A stretch of 64,000 nt of DNA from positions 124,001-188,000 of the forward strand of contig JAUIAM010000006.1 of NCBI GenBank assembly GCA_030425485.1, given 5' to 3'. The stretch comes from Verrucomicrobiia bacterium. GTDB lineage: Bacteria > Verrucomicrobiota > Verrucomicrobiia > Opitutales > Cerasicoccaceae. Numbering within the stretch: position 1 is the first letter of the stretch; each line of letters begins with the position of its first letter. This document shows, piece after piece, positions 19,370-28,470 of this stretch. The notes below the pieces were generated by a model. That model worked only from the letters and a program-made list of their open reading frames with translations, searched no databases and was not told the DNA's origin. A program made the translations under genes and the position numbers.

Positions 19370-20203
19370 ATGAATACCTTTATCGATAAGCTGAGGCAAT
19401 TTTACCAGTTGGATGTGCAGCCCGTGTTGCACAATGAGATTGTTATGATCTCGCTGGCCATTCTTCTGCTTATCACCCTCTGGGCCCTGCTCAAGCTGCG
19501 CAGCCGCATGCGTGCGATGCGTATCTTCAAGACCCAGTCTGGTCGTGTGATGGTTTCGCGCGGTGCCTTGCGGGATCTCGTCCACAGCGCCAGCCGCCAA
19601 GTTGTCACCACGAACAAGTTCCGCGTCAGCTTTTTGGCCAAGCGCGGCAAGCTGCACCTGACCCTCAAGCTCAAGCTGAACGAAGGGCAGCGCGTGAACG
19701 ATGTAGCCTCTCGCCTTGAGGCCCGCATTAAGGAAGTGCTGCAGGAGACGCTGAGCATTGAAAAGATCGGCACGATCAACGTCGTCATCACCGGCTTTAC
19801 CAAAAGCAAGCATGTGCCTCCGGCCCCCGTACCTGTTGCCGAGCAGCCGGCAGATGAAGAAGACGATGACGTCCTGCACGAAGTCGCTCCTGTCCGGCAT
19901 GAGATTTCCTCCCCGGAAAAAGCCGAGGAAGCAAAGCCGACCAGCAATCCCGTTTTGGTCGCAGACGCACCCAAGCCCGTAGAGGAGGAAAGCGCGGATG
20001 CGGATGACTCCGAGGAACAGCCGCGCGAGCGTCGCTCCTTCTCTCTCTTTGGTAAGCGCAAGCACGAGCAGCATGCTCAGGAAGAGGCTGCTACAGACGA
20101 GATCAATGGCGTGGGTTCTCACGAAAGTGACGAAGAATCGCGTGAGGATGAACCGAAGACTTCGGGCTTTCTCGGGCAGAGCGAGGAGCCGAAGAAAGAC
20201 TAG
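19370..20203 (+). CDS. AmaP-like membrane anchor for Asp23 proteins
   Basis: The protein has 277 residues. One membrane helix near the N-terminus (about 25-42, ISLAILLLITLWALLKL) is followed by a compact domain with VMVSRGALRDLVHSASRQV and KLHLTLKLKLNEGQRVNDVA, resembling alkaline-shock membrane anchor proteins (AmaP) from Firmicutes. The C-terminal 110 residues are acidic and low-complexity, with many Glu, Asp and Pro, and are probably disordered. It starts 11 bp after the Asp23 gene, which supports a paired function. The domain match is moderate. Confidence 0.7.
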   Translation: MNTFIDKLRQFYQLDVQPVLHNEIVMISLAILLLITLWALLKLRSRMRAMRIFKTQSGRVMVSRGALRDLVHSASRQVVTTNKFRVSFLAKRGKLHLTLKLKLNEGQRVNDVASRLEARIKEVLQETLSIEKIGTINVVITGFTKSKHVPPAPVPVAEQPADEEDDDVLHEVAPVRHEISSPEKAEEAKPTSNPVLVADAPKPVEEESADADDSEEQPRERRSFSLFGKRKHEQHAQEEAATDEINGVGSHESDEESREDEPKTSGFLGQSEEPKKD

Positions 20204-20226
20204 GCCCTGGGCTTGGGGAATTGTTG

Positions 20227-20874
20227 ATGTCTTCGCGCCTGCAAGCGTCCCGCTTTTATGCGATTCTTGATACCGGCTATGTGCCGCGTGAGGTTTTAGT
20301 CGACAAGTGCCGCGCACTCCTCGCTGGAGGGGCGGACATTATTCAGCTCCGGGCCAAACAGGAAGACCACGCCCAGCGTATCGAAATTTTGGATACACTC
20401 GTGCCGCTGTTTGCCGATAGCGATGTTCCCCTCGTGGTGAATGACGATCTGGAGGCCGCGCTAAAATTTCCGGGTGTGGGACTGCACGTGGGGCAGGATG
20501 ATCTTTCTGCTCAGGAGGCCCGTGAACGGCTTGGACCCGAGCGTGTGCTTGGGCTCTCAACGCATTCCCCGGCTCAGGCGCGGGGAGCGATCAGCCAGAC
20601 AGCGATTTTGGACTATTTTGCGGTCGGCCCAGTTTTTGCCACGCCGACCAAGCCCGACTATATTCCGGTGGGTTTGCAGCTTGTGCGGCAGGTGGCAGAG
20701 ATGCAACCGCCGCTGCCGTGGTTCGCCATCGGCGGCATCAAGCGCTACAACCTGATTCAAGTCTTGGAAGCCGGGGCCACGCGCGTGGTCGCCGTATCCG
20801 ACGCACTTTGCGCCGAGGACAGCGCCACGGTGGTGACTGAATACCAGACCGCCCTTAGAGCATCTTCGTTTTAA
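20227..20874 (+). CDS. thiE: Thiamine phosphate synthase
   Basis: The 215-residue TIM-barrel enzyme joins HMP-pyrophosphate and thiazole phosphate to thiamine monophosphate. Motifs are GADIIQLRAKQ, VPLVVNDDLEAAL, GLHVGQDDLS, LGLSTHSPAQA, YFAVGPVFATPTKPDY and PWFAIGGI. The ATG at 20227 has GGGGA about 10 bases upstream and is preferred over the TTG at 20221. The 23-bp gap after the AmaP-like gene is too short for a TPP riboswitch, so it probably rides on the upstream operon. A mosaic hairpin repeat lies just past its stop. Confidence 0.93.
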   Translation: MSSRLQASRFYAILDTGYVPREVLVDKCRALLAGGADIIQLRAKQEDHAQRIEILDTLVPLFADSDVPLVVNDDLEAALKFPGVGLHVGQDDLSAQEARERLGPERVLGLSTHSPAQARGAISQTAILDYFAVGPVFATPTKPDYIPVGLQLVRQVAEMQPPLPWFAIGGIKRYNLIQVLEAGATRVVAVSDALCAEDSATVVTEYQTALRASSF

Positions 20875-20904
20875 TAAGTCGCACGAGGCTGAGCCAGCTT
20901 CACC

Positions 20905-21160
20905 GCACTCCGGCTGGAGCAGCATTAGAGGTACTGTCGCCCCTACGGCGGGTTACACCCGCTGGCATTGAGGGGCTGTTGCCCCTACGGCGGGTTACAC
21001 CCGCTGGTATTGAGGGGCTATTGCCCCTACGCTCCCGATGGTCGCTACCCCAAGATAGTGAGTATCTTTTCAATTTGAGCAGTCGCCCACGCCAGAAAAG
21101 AGTGATCCGCAGGATCACAGGTGAAGGACTGTGTCCCTTCAACGCAGGTGCAGGACCATG
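20905..21160. repeat. Mosaic hairpin repeat locus 1 (between thiE and rodZ)
   Basis: This fills the 296-bp gap between the convergent ends of thiE and rodZ. From the left: an inverted CTCC-AGCC-GGAG module (about 20910-20925); 2.5 direct copies of a 42-bp unit (20929-21030), each containing GCGGGT-TAC-ACCCGC and AGGGGC-TNTT-GCCCCT hairpins; the module GCTCCCGATGGTCGCT (21031-21046); then the double hairpin GTGATCC-GCA-GGATCAC (21102-21118) and GAAGGAC-TGT-GTCCCTTC (21123-21140). The same modules recur at 28471-28790 and 39357-39442. No gene is present. Confidence 0.85.
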
Positions 21161-21170
21161 CCCTTTTCTC

Positions 21171-22019
21171 TTACTGCGGAGGGGGGACGGGGCCGTCCAT
21201 GCCGTACCAGATTTGGCCAAGGCCCGTTCGGTTGGTATTGTAGCGCTGACCGTCGATTTCTGCGGTCACATTTTCGATTGCTGGGCTGACCACGCGAATG
21301 ACGCCATCGCGCTCAAAGGTGATGCTCGCGCCCTGGGCCAATGGTCCCTTAAAGAGGATTTCCTTACCCTTTTCCTGGCGCACGATCACGTTGGTGTCGC
21401 CCGTGGCAATAATGGTCACTTCGCCCAGTTGGGGGACATCGCTGAGAATGTCCGGTGCGGGCTCGACGGTGGAGACGACGGCGTCATCTGATCCATTGTC
21501 TTCAACTGGCTGCGGAGCTTCCGGGCTGATGAGCATTTTCAGCAGGAGGGCCAGAAGCGCGATCAGGATGAAAGTCCCGGCCACGACGAGGCCGATCTTC
21601 CAGTAAATGGAGGAGTCTGTGCGGGTTTCAAATTCTTTCGGGGTGCGCTCGGCCCGCTCCGGGCGGGGTGGGGCGGAGGGCTCTGGCCGGGTGGGTGTGG
21701 GCTCGGCGACGGTCGCCTTGGGATCGTCGGGGAGGTCCATGCGACCAAAGAACTCGCGGCTCTCGCGCTTGTTAGTCTTGGTGTTGCCGAGCAGGACGGC
21801 GTTGTAGTCCGTCATCACCTTGTCGGTGTCGAGCTTGAGGTAGCGTGCGTACAGCTTGAGGAAGCCGCGCTTGTACACCTCTGGCATGTCGAAATCGAAC
21901 TGGTTGTTCTCGAAATTGACCAGGAAGTCGCTGCGGATTTTAGTCGCCTCGGAAGCCTCGCGCACAGAGATCCCCTGTCGCTTACGTGCTTCTTCTAATT
22001 TGTCACCGATGTTCGGCAT
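21171..22019 (-). CDS. rodZ: RodZ-like helix-turn-helix membrane protein
   Basis: The protein has 282 residues. The N-terminal HTH_25-type domain (IGDKLEEARKRQGISVREAS, then VYKRGFLKLYARYLKLD) is followed by a proline-rich linker, one membrane helix at about 138-162 and a periplasmic domain that could be a DUF4115-like fold (DTNVIVRQEKGKEILFKGPL). This is the RodZ layout, where the protein links MreB filaments to the cell-wall elongation machinery. It lies 68 bp downstream of ftsK on the same strand and the two are probably cotranscribed. Confidence 0.88.
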   Translation of the reverse strand: MPNIGDKLEEARKRQGISVREASEATKIRSDFLVNFENNQFDFDMPEVYKRGFLKLYARYLKLDTDKVMTDYNAVLLGNTKTNKRESREFFGRMDLPDDPKATVAEPTPTRPEPSAPPRPERAERTPKEFETRTDSSIYWKIGLVVAGTFILIALLALLLKMLISPEAPQPVEDNGSDDAVVSTVEPAPDILSDVPQLGEVTIIATGDTNVIVRQEKGKEILFKGPLAQGASITFERDGVIRVVSPAIENVTAEIDGQRYNTNRTGLGQIWYGMDGPVPPPQ

Positions 22020-22087
22020 CTACTTGCGATAAATTGAGGTAAAGTCGTGGGGCTTGGCAAGGCGTAAAGTCCGCCACGCCAATAATC

Positions 22088-24691
22088 TTAGAGTGACTCG
22101 AGGTCTTTGAGGATTTCGCGGGGGCTGGAGCCGTTCTCCGGGCCGACGATTCCCTCGTCTTCGAGGATTTCCATGATGCGGGCCGCGCGGTTGTAGCCGA
22201 TCTTGAGGCGGCGCTGAAGCATGGAGGTGGAGGCACGCTTGGTGGCCTTGAGCACGCCGATGGCGTCCGGCACCAGTTCGTCGTCCCACTCGCCCTCGGC
22301 AGCGCCGCCGCCTTCTTCGCCGCCGGCTTCGATTTGCTGCTGGACTTCCTCGGCGTAGATGGGTTCGCCGTTCTTTTCTCTGAGGAACTCGACGATGTTG
22401 TTGATCTCGTCGTCGGAGACAAAGGCGCCCTGAGCCCGGACGAGGTTGGAGGTGCCGGGCGGCACAAAGAGCATATCCCCCTTGCCGATGAGGGCTTCGG
22501 CTCCGCCCTGGTCGAGAATCGTGCGGCTGTCCACCTTGGAGGCGACCTTGAAGGAGACGCGGGTCGGAAGGTTGGCTTTGATCACGCCGGTGATGACGTT
22601 CACCGAGGGCCGCTGGGTGGCGAGGATGAGGTGGATGCCGGCGGCTCTGGCCAGCTGGGCCAAGCGGGCGATGCCCGTTTCGATGTCGGCGGGAGCCACC
22701 ATCATGAGGTCGGCCAGCTCGTCGATGATGCAGACGATGTAGTGCATCTTCTTGTCGGGGACTTCGAGCTCGAGATCGCGCGGGACTTCGATGCTGGAGG
22801 CGGCAGCGCGTTCTTCGGCCGACATGGAGGTGGAAATCTCCTTGTCCATGGCTTCGGCGTGGGCGCGCTCTTCCTTGTTCTTGGCGATCTTGGCGTTGAA
22901 GCCTGCGATGTTGCGCACGCCGAGTTTGGCGAAAATCTGGTAGCGACGCTCCATCTCATTGATGAGGTACTTGAGCGCGCCGGGGACTTTCTTGGGCTCC
23001 GTGACCACGGGGATGAGCATGTGCGGGAGCTGGTTATAGACCTGCATTTCGACCACTTTCGGGTCAACCATGAGGAAGCGCAGTTCGTCGGGCGAGGCGT
23101 GGTAAAGCAGGGAGGCGATGACGGCGTTGATGCAGACCGTTTTACCCGAGCCGGTGGAGCCCGCGATGAGCATGTGGGGCATGCGGGTGAGGTCTTCCAC
23201 AATGGGTTTGCCGGTGACGTCCTTGCCGAGGACGACGGGAATCTCGGCCTTGGAGTCGGCCCAGGCGCGGGACTCGACGATTTCGCGCATGGTCACGGGC
23301 AGGGGCTTGGGGTTGGGCACCTCGATGCCGACCGTACCCTTGCCGGGAACGGGGGCCAGGATGCGAACGGCCTCCGCGCGCAGGCCCAGGGCGAGGTTTT
23401 TGTCCAAGTTAAGAATCTTCTCCACGCGGACGCCGGGGGCGGGCACGATCTCGTAGCGGGTGATGACGGGGCCGTTCTGGACCTCGGCGGGCTCGACCTT
23501 GACGTTGAACTCGTCGAGGATGCGGGCAATGTCCTGTGCGCGTTCGAGGTGTACTTCGGGGGAGGAGACGTTCTCGCCGGGCGGAACGGGCTCGTTGAGC
23601 AGCTCGATGGAGGGAAAGGTGTGGTCGCCGCGCTTTTCCGGGCGGTCGATGCGGGCTTTTTCGGTGACTTCGCTATCGAGGATTTTGAGCCCGGGGGAGG
23701 TGACGGCGAGACGCTTGGCCTTGGGCTTTTCTTCCTCCTCGGGCTCGGCGGCCTTCTTGCGGGTCATGTTAAAGATGGCTGCGCCCTTGCGGGGTGGGGG
23801 AGGCTCTTCGATGGGACCCTGTTCCTCCTCGGGCAGCGCGGCCTCAAAGGGGTTGGTCGGCTTGGGCGCTTCCTCAATGGTACTGTCGCCCTTGAGCGAA
23901 GGCTTGGTCTTGTTTTTAATCTTCGGCGGATTCTTCTCTTTGGCGACGGGTTCTGGCGCGGGCTTGGTGGGAAGCGGAGCGGCTTTGGCGCGCTTTTCCC
24001 GTTCCTCGGCCTGGGCTTTTTTGCGCGCGTGACGTTTTTCCAGGTACTGGTCGAAGCTGTGCTGGAGGTTGTCCGTCAGCATAAACATCGCGCTGACGAT
24101 GAGCGTGAGGACGATAATCAGGCTGGTGCCGAAAATACCGATTTGTTTGATCGCGTAGGGGTTAAAAACGTAGTCGCCGACTTCGCCACCGAGGCCGTTG
24201 TAGTGGTAGCGGACGCCAAAGGTCTCCGCCGACTGCTGGTACTCGTATTGGACCTCGACGGTGCCGTCTTGCAGTGGCGGGTTGGGGTCGAGGAGGGGGT
24301 CGCCTTCGATAAGGGCGGCGAACCCCGTCAGTGAGGCGATGAAAAACAGGGCCGATATGACCAGGCGCAGGCGCACGCGGTCTGCCTGGCGGAACATGAG
24401 CAGGTAGCTGACCCAGAACAGCAGGATGGGGAGCACCCACGCCACGATGCCGAGAAAATAAAACGTCATGCTGGCGAACTCGACGCCGAGGCTGCCCACG
24501 AGGTTGGGTTCGAGTTGCTCGGCGGCGCGCTGGCTGGGGTCCTGGCTGCGGTCGTAGTCGACGAGGGCGACGAAATACACGATGCTCAGGGCAAGCGTGA
24601 TGAGCGCCCAGAATGGCTTCGACTGGGGTTTGCGCGGGGCGAAGGAGGTCTTCTCCTGTACGTTGTCTTGCTTCTTCGAAAATATGCCCAT
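22088..24691 (-). CDS. ftsK: DNA translocase FtsK
   Basis: The 867-residue septal DNA pump clears the chromosome dimer region at division. The N-terminus has four or so membrane helices, followed by a Pro/Lys/Glu-rich linker (about 190-340), the alpha/beta motor with Walker A AGSTGSGKTV (about 510-519), VDPKVVEMQVYNQLPH, IVCIIDELADLMM and LATQRPSVNVITG, and a C-terminal gamma winged-helix domain (LQRRLKIGYNRAARIMEILE) that reads polar KOPS-type sites. The ATG at 24691 is chosen over the TTG two codons earlier. Confidence 0.95.
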   Translation of the reverse strand: MGIFSKKQDNVQEKTSFAPRKPQSKPFWALITLALSIVYFVALVDYDRSQDPSQRAAEQLEPNLVGSLGVEFASMTFYFLGIVAWVLPILLFWVSYLLMFRQADRVRLRLVISALFFIASLTGFAALIEGDPLLDPNPPLQDGTVEVQYEYQQSAETFGVRYHYNGLGGEVGDYVFNPYAIKQIGIFGTSLIIVLTLIVSAMFMLTDNLQHSFDQYLEKRHARKKAQAEEREKRAKAAPLPTKPAPEPVAKEKNPPKIKNKTKPSLKGDSTIEEAPKPTNPFEAALPEEEQGPIEEPPPPRKGAAIFNMTRKKAAEPEEEEKPKAKRLAVTSPGLKILDSEVTEKARIDRPEKRGDHTFPSIELLNEPVPPGENVSSPEVHLERAQDIARILDEFNVKVEPAEVQNGPVITRYEIVPAPGVRVEKILNLDKNLALGLRAEAVRILAPVPGKGTVGIEVPNPKPLPVTMREIVESRAWADSKAEIPVVLGKDVTGKPIVEDLTRMPHMLIAGSTGSGKTVCINAVIASLLYHASPDELRFLMVDPKVVEMQVYNQLPHMLIPVVTEPKKVPGALKYLINEMERRYQIFAKLGVRNIAGFNAKIAKNKEERAHAEAMDKEISTSMSAEERAAASSIEVPRDLELEVPDKKMHYIVCIIDELADLMMVAPADIETGIARLAQLARAAGIHLILATQRPSVNVITGVIKANLPTRVSFKVASKVDSRTILDQGGAEALIGKGDMLFVPPGTSNLVRAQGAFVSDDEINNIVEFLREKNGEPIYAEEVQQQIEAGGEEGGGAAEGEWDDELVPDAIGVLKATKRASTSMLQRRLKIGYNRAARIMEILEDEGIVGPENGSSPREILKDLESL

Positions 24692-24877
24692 GAACAAACC
24701 GCTATGCTAAATGCCCCGGCGGGGAAAACAAGCACGAAGCCATCCCGCCTCACTATAAATGGATGCTATATGTGCGCTGATTATTCCCTATATCCATGAC
24801 GCAGAATGCTGTAGGGGGCGACGTTTTTTCCTTTTCCCGCCATTGACCCGGCCCAAAGACTCACCTATCTGGTAGGC

Positions 24878-25837
24878 ATGCGTTTTTATCCATTTGAGCC
24901 GATTTATCAGGAACGTGTCTGGGGGGGGCGTGGTTTGGAGGAGAAACTTGGCCGCAGCCTGCCGGGTGATGCTCCTTACGGCGAAAGCTGGGAAATCGTC
25001 GATCGCCCCGAGGCCCAGTCGGTCGTCTCTGCCGGTCCGGCCAGGGGCACGACGCTCCGCGCTCTGCTTGAAGGCAGCGCCGAGACCGTCATGGGCAAGG
25101 GCTATAACGCCAGCCAGCCTTTTCCGATTTTGGTTAAATGGCTCGACTGCCAGCAGCGCCTGAGTTTGCAGGTCCACCCCCCGGCGGACATTGCGCCCTC
25201 GCTGGGCGGTGAGCCAAAGACGGAAAACTGGTATGTGGCCGATGCGGCCGAGGACGCCGCCATGCTCATCGGCTTAAACAATGGCGTCACTCGCGAGCAA
25301 TTCGAATCCGCCCTGAAGGAAAATGCGCTCGAACCGCTTATCCACCGCATCCCCACCACCAAGGGTGAGTCGATGTTTGTCCGCAGCGGGCGCATCCACG
25401 CCCTCGACGCCGGGTGCCTCATTTTGGAAATTCAGCAAAACTCCGACACCACCTACCGCGTGTTTGACTGGGGGCGCGTGGGGCTGGACGGACAGCCGCG
25501 TCAGCTCCACATTGAGGAGTCGCTCAAGTGCATCAATTATAACGATTTCGAGCCGACCACCCTCAAGGCCGAGGGCGAGGTGCAGTCGCTGGCCGAGTCG
25601 GAGATTTTTAACCTTACCCGTCACAACCTCAAAGCCGGTGCGAAGCTCGCCTTCCCTGCGGGGGAGCAACCGCGCCTGATCGGGGTGGTCGAAGGAGGGC
25701 TACGCGAGGCCACGGACGGCTCGGAGATCAGCAAGAGCGCGAACGTCCTGCTACCGGTTTCGGAGGGCTTCACTTTCGAGGCGACCGAGGACACGGTGGT
25801 CATCGTGACGGACGGCTTCTTTAAGCCACAGGCTTAG
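24878..25837 (+). CDS. manA: Mannose-6-phosphate isomerase, class I
   Basis: The 319-residue cupin-fold, zinc-dependent isomerase interconverts mannose 6-phosphate and fructose 6-phosphate, feeding GDP-mannose for surface glycans. Zinc and substrate motifs are LSLQVHPPAD (about 94-103), PKTENWYV (about 112-119), SGRIHALDAGCL (about 169-180) and IQQNSDTTYRVFDWGR. Length fits the short class I form. It is divergent from ftsK with 186 bp between the starts. The next gene is on the same strand but 31 bp away and functionally unrelated. Confidence 0.94.
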   Translation: MRFYPFEPIYQERVWGGRGLEEKLGRSLPGDAPYGESWEIVDRPEAQSVVSAGPARGTTLRALLEGSAETVMGKGYNASQPFPILVKWLDCQQRLSLQVHPPADIAPSLGGEPKTENWYVADAAEDAAMLIGLNNGVTREQFESALKENALEPLIHRIPTTKGESMFVRSGRIHALDAGCLILEIQQNSDTTYRVFDWGRVGLDGQPRQLHIEESLKCINYNDFEPTTLKAEGEVQSLAESEIFNLTRHNLKAGAKLAFPAGEQPRLIGVVEGGLREATDGSEISKSANVLLPVSEGFTFEATEDTVVIVTDGFFKPQA

Positions 25838-25868
25838 TTTTCGGGCCTCACGGGCGATACTTGAGAGT

Positions 25869-26654
25869 ATGAATCCCTTTAAGCTGCTATTAAAACCCTT
25901 TGGATGCCTGTTCTGGTTTTTGGGCGGCGGCGTTTTCCTTATCCTGATCGCACTGGTGGTGCTGCTCTGGCTGGCCAAGTCCTGGGCGCCCAGTGCCATG
26001 TCGGGCTGGATGGAGCGCACGAGCGGTTTCCCTGTTCGGATTGATGCGACCGACATCGGGCTCATCGATCAGACCATTACCTTTGAGGACGTGGTCATCC
26101 TGAATCCCTCCGACTTTGAGGACAACGACTTCCTGCGCATTCGCCAACTGGTGTTCAAGATCCCCTACCGTAACGTGCTGCGGGGAAATTTCCGCGCGAC
26201 AGAGGTCGAGCTGGAGATCGAAAAGCTGGACATCCTCGTGTTGCCCAGCGGGCGGAGCAACCTCTGGACTTTTATCGAAAACATCTCCTATGAGCCGCCG
26301 CGCCTGATTGACAGTAGTGAGCAACCGCCCGCGCTGGAGCGTTTCAGCCTGAGACTGGGGGGCGTCACGCTCTCCGATCAGGGGACCGGGGCGCAAATCC
26401 TCTACCGCGACCAACTCGACTACGCCCGGGAATTCGTCCACATCGAGCGCTCGAAGGAGGTCTTTGAGGACGTGAAATCGGACCTGCGACGCTTCAAGCC
26501 GCCGGGCATTGAGCCCGTTTTTTTTCAGGCCCTTTTCGCCAGTATGCCCGTGAGCAGTTTCCCGGACATCACACCCGTTTCGCCCGATATTATCCCGGAG
26601 GAATGGGAATTGCTGATGAACTTTGCACCCGAGGAAACCCCAAAAAGCCCTTGA
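25869..26654 (+). CDS. Membrane-anchored protein with AsmA-like N-terminus
   Basis: The protein has 261 residues. A strong N-terminal helix (FLILIALVVLLWLAKSW, preceded by FWFLGGGV) anchors an extracytoplasmic domain of beta strands in which 'VRIDATDIGLIDQTITFEDV' and 'FRATEVELEIEKLDI' recall the start of AsmA-type proteins. It lacks the long C-terminal part of those proteins, so it may be a short relative. Function is not recognised. It is followed after 45 bp by grpE on the same strand. Confidence 0.65.
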   Translation: MNPFKLLLKPFGCLFWFLGGGVFLILIALVVLLWLAKSWAPSAMSGWMERTSGFPVRIDATDIGLIDQTITFEDVVILNPSDFEDNDFLRIRQLVFKIPYRNVLRGNFRATEVELEIEKLDILVLPSGRSNLWTFIENISYEPPRLIDSSEQPPALERFSLRLGGVTLSDQGTGAQILYRDQLDYAREFVHIERSKEVFEDVKSDLRRFKPPGIEPVFFQALFASMPVSSFPDITPVSPDIIPEEWELLMNFAPEETPKSP

Positions 26655-26699
26655 ATCTGTCTCAAATTAGGGCATTGTTCTTTCCCTTTGCCACGAGCC

Positions 26700-27290
26700 A
26701 TGAAGGACAAATTTGACGAAAAAGACACCGCTGCCAACAGCCCTGAAAACGAGGCTGCCGAAGCCTGTGCATCCGATACAGAATGCGAGCAGGCCGCGCC
26801 CGCTGCCGATGACGTGAGCGAACTGCTCGCCCAACTCGACAAGGCCCAGGAGCAAACCAAGGCTGCCGAAGACCGTGCCCTGCGCGCTGTTGCCGACCTC
26901 GACAACTATCGCCGCCGCATGGCCCGCGAGATGCAGGAGTCCCGTATGTTGGCCAACGCCGCCCTGATCGAAGATCTCCTCCCCGCTCTGGACAATTTTC
27001 GCCTCGGCATGACTGCCGCGGCCAACCATCCCGAAGCCGCCGACGTGGCTAAGGGCTTCGAAGTCGTAGCCTCCCAGTTGCAGCAGATTCTTGCTCAGCA
27101 CGGTCTTGTCGTGCTTGAGCCCGCCGCAGGGGACGACTTTGACCACAACGAGCACGAGGCCGTTTCCCAACAGCCCAGCGACGACATCGCTGACGACAAG
27201 GTTGTGACCCTCGTCCGCGCCGGTTACAAGCTGAACGAGCGCCTCCTGCGCCCGGCCTCCGTCGTCGTCTCCAGCGGACCCGCCGCATAA
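26700..27290 (+). CDS. grpE: Nucleotide exchange factor GrpE
   Basis: The 196-residue DnaK co-chaperone releases ADP from DnaK. An acidic, variable N-terminus (about 1-45) is followed by the long dimerising coiled coil (ALRAVADLDNYRRRMARE), ALIEDLLPALDNFRLGM and the C-terminal beta wing (VVLEPAAGDDFDHNEHEAVS, then VTLVRAGYKLNERLLRPASV). The ATG at 26700 is used because the earlier in-frame start at 26688 is a TTG. dnaJ follows after 37 bp. dnaK is not in the window, and no CIRCE-type inverted repeat is visible upstream. Confidence 0.95.
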   Translation: MKDKFDEKDTAANSPENEAAEACASDTECEQAAPAADDVSELLAQLDKAQEQTKAAEDRALRAVADLDNYRRRMAREMQESRMLANAALIEDLLPALDNFRLGMTAAANHPEAADVAKGFEVVASQLQQILAQHGLVVLEPAAGDDFDHNEHEAVSQQPSDDIADDKVVTLVRAGYKLNERLLRPASVVVSSGPAA

Positions 27291-27327
27291 CTGATTCGCC
27301 GCTTTTGGTGAAACCCACGGACTAAGC

Positions 27328-28470
27328 ATGGCCGATACCACCGACTATTATGAGCTGCTGGGCGTCTCCCGGGACGCGACCGAGCAGGACATCAAAAAGG
27401 CCTATCGCAAGATGGCCATGAAGTATCACCCGGACAAGAACCCGGATGACCCCTCGGCCGAAGCCAAGTTTAAAGAAATCGGGCACGCCTACGAAGTGCT
27501 CAGCGATGCGGACAAGCGGGCCGCCTATGATCGCTATGGTCACGCCGCCTTCGAAGGCGGCATGGGCCGGGGCGGCGCCGGCGGCGGTGGTTTCCACGAT
27601 CCTTTCGACATCTTCCGCGAAGCCTTTGGCGGCGGTGGTGGCGGAGGCGGCATCTTCGAGCAGTTCTTCGGTGGCGGAGGCGGCGGGGGTGCCCAGCGCG
27701 GTAACGACCTGCGCTACGATCTGGAAATTTCCCTCGAAGAAGCTGCCGCGGGCGTCGAAAAGACGATCAAGTACCGCCGTCAGGCTGCTTGTGGCGTATG
27801 CTCCGGCTCCGGTGCCGAGCCCGGCAGTGGCAAGCGCACTTGCCCCACCTGTGGCGGTGCGGGCCAGGTCATTTCCTCGCGCGGATTTTTCCAGGTGCGT
27901 CAGGCTTGCCCGACTTGTGGCGGCGCGGGTCAGGTCATCGAAAAACCCTGCTCGAACTGCTCCGGTCACGGTGTCGTGGCCGAGACGCACAGCCTGAAGG
28001 TGAAAATCCCTGCCGGGGTGGACACCGGGTCGCGCCTGCGCTCCAGCGGCAGCGGTGAGGCGGGCCCCAACGGCGCGGCTGCGGGCGACCTCTACGTCAT
28101 CATCCACGTCAAGGACCACGAGGTCTTTGAGCGTCACGACGAGAACCTTTTCTGCCTCATTCCGATCAAATTCACCCTCGCAGCCCTTGGCGGTACGATT
28201 GAAGTGCCGACGCTGTCTGGGCGCGCTTCGCTGAAAATCCCCGCCGGGACCCAGAGCGGCACGACCTTCCGCCTGCGCGGAAAGGGTATGCCGACCCTGC
28301 GGGGTGGCCAACCTGGCGACCAGCTCGTTCAGGTCGAAATCGAGGTACCGAAGAAGCTTTCCGGGGAGCAGCGCGAGAAGCTGGAGGCCTTTGCCGAGGC
28401 TTGCGGCGACGCCGACCGCCCCGTGAGCGAGAGCTTTTTCGAAAAAGCCAAGAAGTGGTTCGACGCCTAG
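27328..28470 (+). CDS. dnaJ: Chaperone protein DnaJ
   Basis: The 380-residue Hsp40 delivers unfolded clients to DnaK. It has an N-terminal J domain with HPD at about 34-36 ([10 protein letters not shown]), a glycine-rich linker (about 75-125, with runs of GGG), the zinc domain with four CxxCxGxG repeats ([32 protein letters not shown], about 155-215), and the C-terminal client-binding domain. The stop codon is directly followed, with no spacer, by the first hairpin of the mosaic repeat at 28471. Confidence 0.96.
   Translation: MADTTDYYELLGVSRDATEQDIKKAYRKMAMKYHPDKNPDDPSAEAKFKEIGHAYEVLSDADKRAAYDRYGHAAFEGGMGRGGAGGGGFHDPFDIFREAFGGGGGGGGIFEQFFGGGGGGGAQRGNDLRYDLEISLEEAAAGVEKTIKYRRQAACGVCSGSGAEPGSGKRTCPTCGGAGQVISSRGFFQVRQACPTCGGAGQVIEKPCSNCSGHGVVAETHSLKVKIPAGVDTGSRLRSSGSGEAGPNGAAAGDLYVIIHVKDHEVFERHDENLFCLIPIKFTLAALGGTIEVPTLSGRASLKIPAGTQSGTTFRLRGKGMPTLRGGQPGDQLVQVEIEVPKKLSGEQREKLEAFAEACGDADRPVSESFFEKAKKWFDA

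Noticed and set aside
20204-20226. TPP riboswitch before thiE
   Set aside because: Only 23 bp separate it from the preceding gene, too short for the THI element.
20929-21030. CRISPR-like tandem array after thiE
   Set aside because: The 42-bp units are contiguous with no variable spacers, and no cas gene is present; it is a palindromic repeat array.
22334-24334. 666-codon plus-strand open frame
   Set aside because: It lies wholly antisense to ftsK, is Gly/Asp/Val-repetitive, and arises from the GC-rich codon use of ftsK.
26655-26699. CIRCE heat-shock operator before grpE
   Set aside because: No TTAGCACTC-type inverted repeat is present in the short gap.
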